Shown one piece after another: positions 30,761 to 34,012 of a stretch of 34,012 nt of DNA. The position numbers were made by a program, and so were the translations under genes. Each line of letters begins with the position of its first letter. Position 1 is the first letter of the stretch. This DNA comes from JBDSRX01 sp047445235 (GTDB taxonomy: Bacteria > Patescibacteriota > Dojkabacteria > J137). The stretch is from NCBI GenBank assembly GCA_047445235.1, contig JBLGEO010000050.1:1-34012 (forward strand). Direction: 5' to 3'. A model generated the notes under the pieces. It was not told the origin of the DNA and did no database searches. It was given only the letters and a program-made list of their open reading frames with translations.

Positions 30761-31341
30761 AAATAGGTATTGATATTGATGATGTTCTAGCAGCGTTTAG
30801 TACACAGTGGCAAAACTACTATAACAAAACATATGGAACGAACTATAAGTTTGAAGATATTATTGATTACAATTTTGGAGTAGTTTATAAAGATGCCTCA
30901 CCTGAAGAAGTTGTTAAAAGAGCTTTTGAGTTTGTGAATAGTCCAGACTTCTTATTAATTAATACTGTAGAAGGTTCTACAGAAGGTATCTCATCTTTAA
31001 AAAATCATGAACTTTTTGTAATTACTTCGAGAAGTGATGATATTAAACAAACTTCAATTGATTGGTTAGATAAACACTTTCCGAATAAGTTTAAAGATAT
31101 TATTTTTACAAATAGTTTTAGTAATAATCCTAATTTAAAAGTTGTAACTAAAGCAGAAGTTGGAAAGAGGCTAGGAATTACCACAATGGTTGAAGATGCG
31201 CCGTCACATGCAATCAATTTTGCTGAAAACGGAGTTAAATCAATTCTCTTAGATAAACCCTGGAATAGATCTATGAAAGGCCATGACTTAATTACTAGAG
31301 CTAAAACTTGGGAAGAAGTTACTAAACTAATAAATGGATAA
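30757..31341 (+). CDS. HAD-family 5'(3')-deoxyribonucleotidase-like phosphatase
   Basis: HAD phosphohydrolase. Motif I is GIDIDDVLAAF (D6-x-D8), motif II is FVITSRSDD, motif III lysine lies in VVTKAEVGKRL and motif IV is MVEDAPSHA. The helical cap between about 18 and 75 (WQNYYNKTYGTNYKFEDI) matches the 5' nucleotidase NT5C-type or Cof-unlike small HADs. Likely substrates are nucleoside monophosphates. It overlaps the AHSA1 gene by 4 nt and the following gene by 8 nt. All catalytic residues are present. Confidence 0.85.
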   Translation: MKIGIDIDDVLAAFSTQWQNYYNKTYGTNYKFEDIIDYNFGVVYKDASPEEVVKRAFEFVNSPDFLLINTVEGSTEGISSLKNHELFVITSRSDDIKQTSIDWLDKHFPNKFKDIIFTNSFSNNPNLKVVTKAEVGKRLGITTMVEDAPSHAINFAENGVKSILLDKPWNRSMKGHDLITRAKTWEEVTKLING

Positions 31342-31600
31342 GAGCAAGATTTTAAAAGAATTTCAAAAAATTCCCAGTGTTGGAAAAGCAGTTGCAGAAG
31401 ATTTATATGATATTGGATATCGATCAACTAAAGACTTGAAAGATGAAGATCCTGAGCGAATGTATATGAAACTTTGTGAATATACAGGAGCAAGAGTTGA
31501 TAAGTGCATGCTCTACACTTTTAAGTGCATTGTATATTTTGCCTCAAATAAAAAACATGATCCTGAAAAATTGAAATGCTGGTGGTGGAAAGATAGTTGA
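31334..31600 (+). CDS. Cdd1-like helix-hairpin-helix protein
   Basis: Small 88-residue protein with a helix-hairpin-helix, FQKIPSVGKAVAEDLYDIGY, followed by RSTKDLKDEDPERMYMKLCE and a Cys/Trp-rich end (CMLYTFKCIVYF, LKCWWWKDS). This matches the 'pathogenicity locus'/Cdd1 family, whose function is not settled. The HhH suggests nucleic-acid binding. The conserved cysteines could bind metal. It overlaps the HAD gene by 8 nt and closes the operon. Confidence 0.8.
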   Translation: MDKSKILKEFQKIPSVGKAVAEDLYDIGYRSTKDLKDEDPERMYMKLCEYTGARVDKCMLYTFKCIVYFASNKKHDPEKLKCWWWKDS

Positions 31601-31608
31601 TTCTTAAT

Positions 31609-31652
31609 GAGAACAAGTGTAGCGAAGTTCGAATTGAGAAGACACTTTTCTC
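31609..31652. repeat. Hairpin after the AHSA1-HAD-Cdd1 operon
   Basis: GAGAA-C-AAGTGT (31609-31620) pairs with ACACTT-TTCTC (31642-31652), with a single bulge. No T-tract follows. The 3' flank (CGAACGAAGTGAGGGGCGAG) looks like another dispersed-repeat fragment. Confidence 0.5.
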
Positions 31653-31704
31653 GAACGAAGTGAGGGGCGAGTGACCTTAAACATAAATATTATTAAATGC
31701 TCAT

Positions 31705-32232
31705 ATGAAAAAAGTAATTGTTGCATCTACAAATCCAGTTAAAATTAAAGCTACAGAAGAAGGATTTAAAAAAGTATTTCCTAACGAAGAGTTCGAGTTT
31801 GTAGGAATCTCTGCAGCCTCTGGAGTTTCAGACCAACCAATGAGTGATGATGAAACTTATTCTGGAGCTATGAAAAGATCTCAAAATGCAAAAGCTCAAA
31901 GCTTAAATGCAGATTTCTGGGTTGGAATTGAAGGTGGGATTCAAGATGAAGAAGGAGAAATGGGTGCGTTCGCATGGATTGTAGTTTCAAATAAAGAGAA
32001 AGTTGGAAAAGGAAGGACTGGAGAGTTTATACTACCTCAAAAGATTTCAGAGCTAATAAGAGGCGGAATGGAACTTGGAGACGCAGATGACAAAGTTTTT
32101 GGAGGAACAAATTCTAAGCAAAAGAATGGTTCTATTGGAATTCTAACTAAAGATGTACTTACTCGAGCTACTTTTTACGAACCTGCTGTAGTAATGGCAC
32201 TTATACCATTTGTAAATCCAGAACTCTACTGA
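31705..32232 (+). CDS. Inosine/xanthosine triphosphatase (YjjX/NTPase I-T family)
   Basis: House-cleaning NTPase that removes noncanonical purine nucleotides. Family motifs: VIVASTNPVKIKATEEGF at the start, ASGVSDQPMSDDETYSGA in the middle, then DFWVGIEGGI and GKGRTGEFILP. 175 residues is normal for DUF84/YjjX. The same alpha/beta fold occurs in HAM1/ITPA, but the SxxVSDQPMSDDET signature marks YjjX. It converges on the GNAT gene with no spacer between the stop codons. Confidence 0.9.
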   Translation: MKKVIVASTNPVKIKATEEGFKKVFPNEEFEFVGISAASGVSDQPMSDDETYSGAMKRSQNAKAQSLNADFWVGIEGGIQDEEGEMGAFAWIVVSNKEKVGKGRTGEFILPQKISELIRGGMELGDADDKVFGGTNSKQKNGSIGILTKDVLTRATFYEPAVVMALIPFVNPELY

Positions 32233-32772
32233 TTACCACCAGTGCTCAAAAATAAATATATTTTCATTTGGTGAATCTTGCAGTTCTTGTAAGAACTTAT
32301 TTGTCGGGTCGTGAATTAAGACAATTGAGCTATTGTTATTAATTTCTGCAATGTTTCTTTGATTGATGTAAACAAATCTTTTTATTGTATTCTCTAAGAC
32401 TTTAAGACCAGACTTTTCATAAAAGATTGTATTTTTTGACTCACAATTTCCGATTAAAATCTTATTTTCTGAATCTGAAAGCTTTTGTATTTCTTTCATC
32501 AATCTTTTTCCAAAACCTTTAGATTTAATAATTGAGTAAACCATTGAGAAGCCTAAGATTGAATACTCTTTCTGCATGAATTCCATCTTTGTATCGAAAA
32601 TACGACAAAAAGCCACCACTTGTTCTTCATCCTTTACTAAAACAAATCTACTGGTATCGGAAAATCTTAATGGCTGTATAAGGTATACGTCAAACTCTAT
32701 TAGTATGAACTTATTAATAAATTCTACCTGTTCAGCAGTTAAGTCGTCTGTTTTTACTATTTCTGTTTCCAT
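32233..32772 (-). CDS. GNAT-family N-acetyltransferase
   Basis: Acetyl-CoA-dependent acetyltransferase fold. Motif A is SKGFGKRLMKEI (84-95; R/Q-x-x-G-x-G/A form). Motif B is IFYEKSGLKV (116-125). VVAFCRIFD near 52-60 is the preceding strand. A C-terminal extension (130-179) rich in Asn, ending IFIFEHWW, is not part of the common fold. The substrate is unknown. It is a single gene with an A+T-rich upstream region. Confidence 0.8.
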   Translation of the reverse strand: METEIVKTDDLTAEQVEFINKFILIEFDVYLIQPLRFSDTSRFVLVKDEEQVVAFCRIFDTKMEFMQKEYSILGFSMVYSIIKSKGFGKRLMKEIQKLSDSENKILIGNCESKNTIFYEKSGLKVLENTIKRFVYINQRNIAEINNNSSIVLIHDPTNKFLQELQDSPNENIFIFEHWW

Positions 32773-32841
32773 ATAAGTCTAATTTGTCTTTACGTTTAAA
32801 ATATATCATAATACTTAATATTAGATTTAACACTATTTAGA

Positions 32842-33291
32842 TTGAAGAAAGTCGCTGTCGTTTACGCTACAACTGGAGGTAATGCTGAACTAGTCGCAGA
32901 AGCTGTTGCAGAAGGACTTAACGAATCTAAACTTAAGGTGGAATGTATGCGAGCAGAGCTAACAAAAGCTGAAGATTTAAAGCCTTATGATTGTGTTGTT
33001 TTAGTCTGCTCTACTTACGACGTTGGAAAACTAAATGATAAGATGATTAGGTTAGATTCTGAATTAAATACGATGGGTGAAAAAGTATTTAAGGGAAAAC
33101 ACTTTGAAGTAATCGGATTAGGGGATTCTGAGCACTATGATATTTTTAATGGTGCAGGATGGATACTACGAGACACAGTTAAACGTATTGGTGCAGAACA
33201 GAAACTTGAGACAGTATTTTTTGACGGTTATCCTCATGGAAAGTTAAAGGAGTTGAAACAATGGGGCATAGATTTAGCAAAATTAATTTAA
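32842..33291 (+). CDS. Flavodoxin
   Basis: FMN electron carrier of 149 residues. The phosphate-binding loop is ATTGGNAE (10-17), the family form of TxTGNTE. LVCSTYDVGKLNDKM and EVIGLGDSEHYDIFNGAGW are the isoalloxazine-binding loops. The start codon appears to be TTG (MKKVAVVYAT); no ATG is near. The partial 2-oxoacid:ferredoxin oxidoreductase gene follows 43 nt later, so the flavodoxin could be its electron acceptor. Iron-free flavodoxin often replaces ferredoxin in such systems. Confidence 0.92.
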   Translation: MKKVAVVYATTGGNAELVAEAVAEGLNESKLKVECMRAELTKAEDLKPYDCVVLVCSTYDVGKLNDKMIRLDSELNTMGEKVFKGKHFEVIGLGDSEHYDIFNGAGWILRDTVKRIGAEQKLETVFFDGYPHGKLKELKQWGIDLAKLI

Positions 33292-33302
33292 CTAATTATT
33301 AG

Positions 33303-33323
33303 ATCCTGAAATAAATTCAGGAT
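33303..33323. repeat. Short palindromic repeat before the oxidoreductase gene
   Basis: ATCCTGAA / TTCAGGAT with a 5-nt centre, followed by GAC. It is the core of a common intergenic palindrome type, located 11 nt before the next ATG. Confidence 0.55.
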
Positions 33324-33334
33324 GACGCAAAAGG

Positions 33335-34012
33335 ATGGAAAGAATTACTATAAAAATAGCAGGACAATCTGGACAAGGTGTAAATGTATTGGGTGAAATT
33401 CTCACGAAGGCATTTAAGCGTGCTGGCCTTTACACTTTTGGTTACAGAGAGTATCCATCTTTAATTAAAGGTGGTCACGCGAGTTATCAAATTGAAGTAG
33501 CCTCTGTTCCAATTTTTAGTCCGAGTAAGAATATAAATATACTTTTTGTTCTAAATAAACAATCAACAAAATGGTACGAGACAGAATTTACAAAAGAAAG
33601 GCCTTCAGTTATTTTTCATGACATTCAGAATCCAAGAATAAACCATATCGAAGCGGAAGTATTTAAGAGGACTTCTACAGATATGATCTTCGTCCCTGCC
33701 TTAGATTTATCCATGCAAGCAGGAGGTAACGATTTAACATCAAACATTGTAACGCTTGGAACTATTTGGAGAATACTTGGCTTAGATAAAGAAATACTAT
33801 TCGATGTTATTAGAGCCAAATTTGCCTCAAAGCCAAAGATTGTCGAGATTGATGTCGCTTGCGCAGAGAAAGGATTTGATTATGTAAATTTCTCGATGCC
33901 TCTATTTTGGAAAAGAATTATAAAACCTGATGAAGTTAGTGAAGAGGATAAAATTAAATTACACATTCTCACACAAACTAATAAATCGTTGATGACATTG
34001 AAAAAAGATATT
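33335..34012 (+). CDS. 2-oxoacid:ferredoxin oxidoreductase, gamma-domain/alpha subunit (3' truncated)
   Basis: The frame runs off the right edge after 226 codons. The start MERITIKIAGQSGQGVNVLG and then YREYPSLIKGGHASYQIEV identify the gamma domain at the head of KorA/PorA-type alpha subunits. These oxidise pyruvate, 2-oxoglutarate or branched 2-oxoacids with CoA and reduce ferredoxin or flavodoxin. The sequence after about 190 (VNFSMPLFWKRIIKPDEV) looks like the linker to the pyrimidine-binding domain, expected beyond the window. ATG 33335 has AAAGG directly upstream, with little spacing. The flavodoxin neighbour fits as electron carrier. Confidence 0.88.
   Translation, partial: MERITIKIAGQSGQGVNVLGEILTKAFKRAGLYTFGYREYPSLIKGGHASYQIEVASVPIFSPSKNINILFVLNKQSTKWYETEFTKERPSVIFHDIQNPRINHIEAEVFKRTSTDMIFVPALDLSMQAGGNDLTSNIVTLGTIWRILGLDKEILFDVIRAKFASKPKIVEIDVACAEKGFDYVNFSMPLFWKRIIKPDEVSEEDKIKLHILTQTNKSLMTLKKDI

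Noticed and set aside
1..34012. Recoded TGA (glycine), as in Gracilibacteria/Absconditabacteria
   Set aside because: TGA ends several full-length conserved proteins, such as parA and the amidase, and no in-frame TGA occurs inside conserved genes.

Overview
The window (about 34 kb, A+T-rich, densely coded on both strands) looks like part of the chromosome of a small-genome bacterium, most likely Candidate Phyla Radiation/Patescibacteria. This is inferred from compact gene packing, generally weak or absent Shine-Dalgarno sequences, a bacterial core set (RpoD, ParA/ParB, FtsQ/A/Z, RNase Y, S15, TrmD, PcrA, peptide deformylase) mixed with many short unrecognised proteins, and a membrane-anchored sortase. 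TGA is used as an ordinary stop, so the recoded Gracilibacteria/Absconditabacteria are excluded. I cannot fix the lineage further without tools.

Layout: 1-2.6 kb holds the tail of an unknown gene, signal peptidase I (lepB), parA and parB. 2.6-2.9 kb is a repeat-packed spacer. 2.9-7.3 kb holds a cytoplasm-like N-acetylmuramoyl-alanine amidase with a coiled-coil tail, RNase Y, a cupin and an Ldh_2-type dehydrogenase. 7.3-11 kb (minus) holds def, a HEPN-nucleotidyltransferase fusion, a membrane-anchored hypothetical and rpoD. A sortase follows at 11.1 kb on the plus strand. 12-16.8 kb (minus) is a loosened division cluster in the order ftsQ, ftsA, ftsZ, unknown gene, with wide hairpin-rich gaps. 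17-18.9 kb holds rpsO, a small membrane protein apparently without a canonical start, a Phd-like/PIN toxin-antitoxin pair and tRNA-Pro(UGG). 19-26.4 kb holds a wHTH-Nudix protein, a 528-residue internally duplicated HExxH protein, a two-TM protein behind a 24-bp perfect palindrome, trmD, unknowns and pcrA/uvrD. 26.5-30.3 kb holds an exported transglutaminase-like protein, a membrane protein, tRNA-Ser(CGA), a 2H phosphoesterase and a DUF389 membrane protein. 30.3-34 kb holds an AHSA1-HAD-Cdd1 operon, an inosine/xanthosine triphosphatase, a GNAT protein, a flavodoxin and the start of a 2-oxoacid:ferredoxin oxidoreductase subunit.

How it fits together: lepB, sortase, amidase, transglutaminase-like protein and ftsQAZ serve envelope and division; parAB serves chromosome segregation; rny, rpsO, trmD, def, rpoD and two tRNAs serve gene expression; flavodoxin and the oxidoreductase subunit are a plausible redox pair. 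Clear TATAAT-type -10 boxes precede many genes, and at several of them the start codon lies only 5-6 nt after the box, which suggests leaderless mRNAs. Intergenic gaps carry several families of short palindromic repeats, some exactly repeated within the window.

The most novel-looking items are the duplicated HExxH protein (19951-21537), the palindrome-controlled two-TM gene (21734-22272), the ORF lacking a canonical start (17513-17794) and the structured leader of ftsZ. No CRISPR array, insertion sequence, prophage or rRNA was seen.
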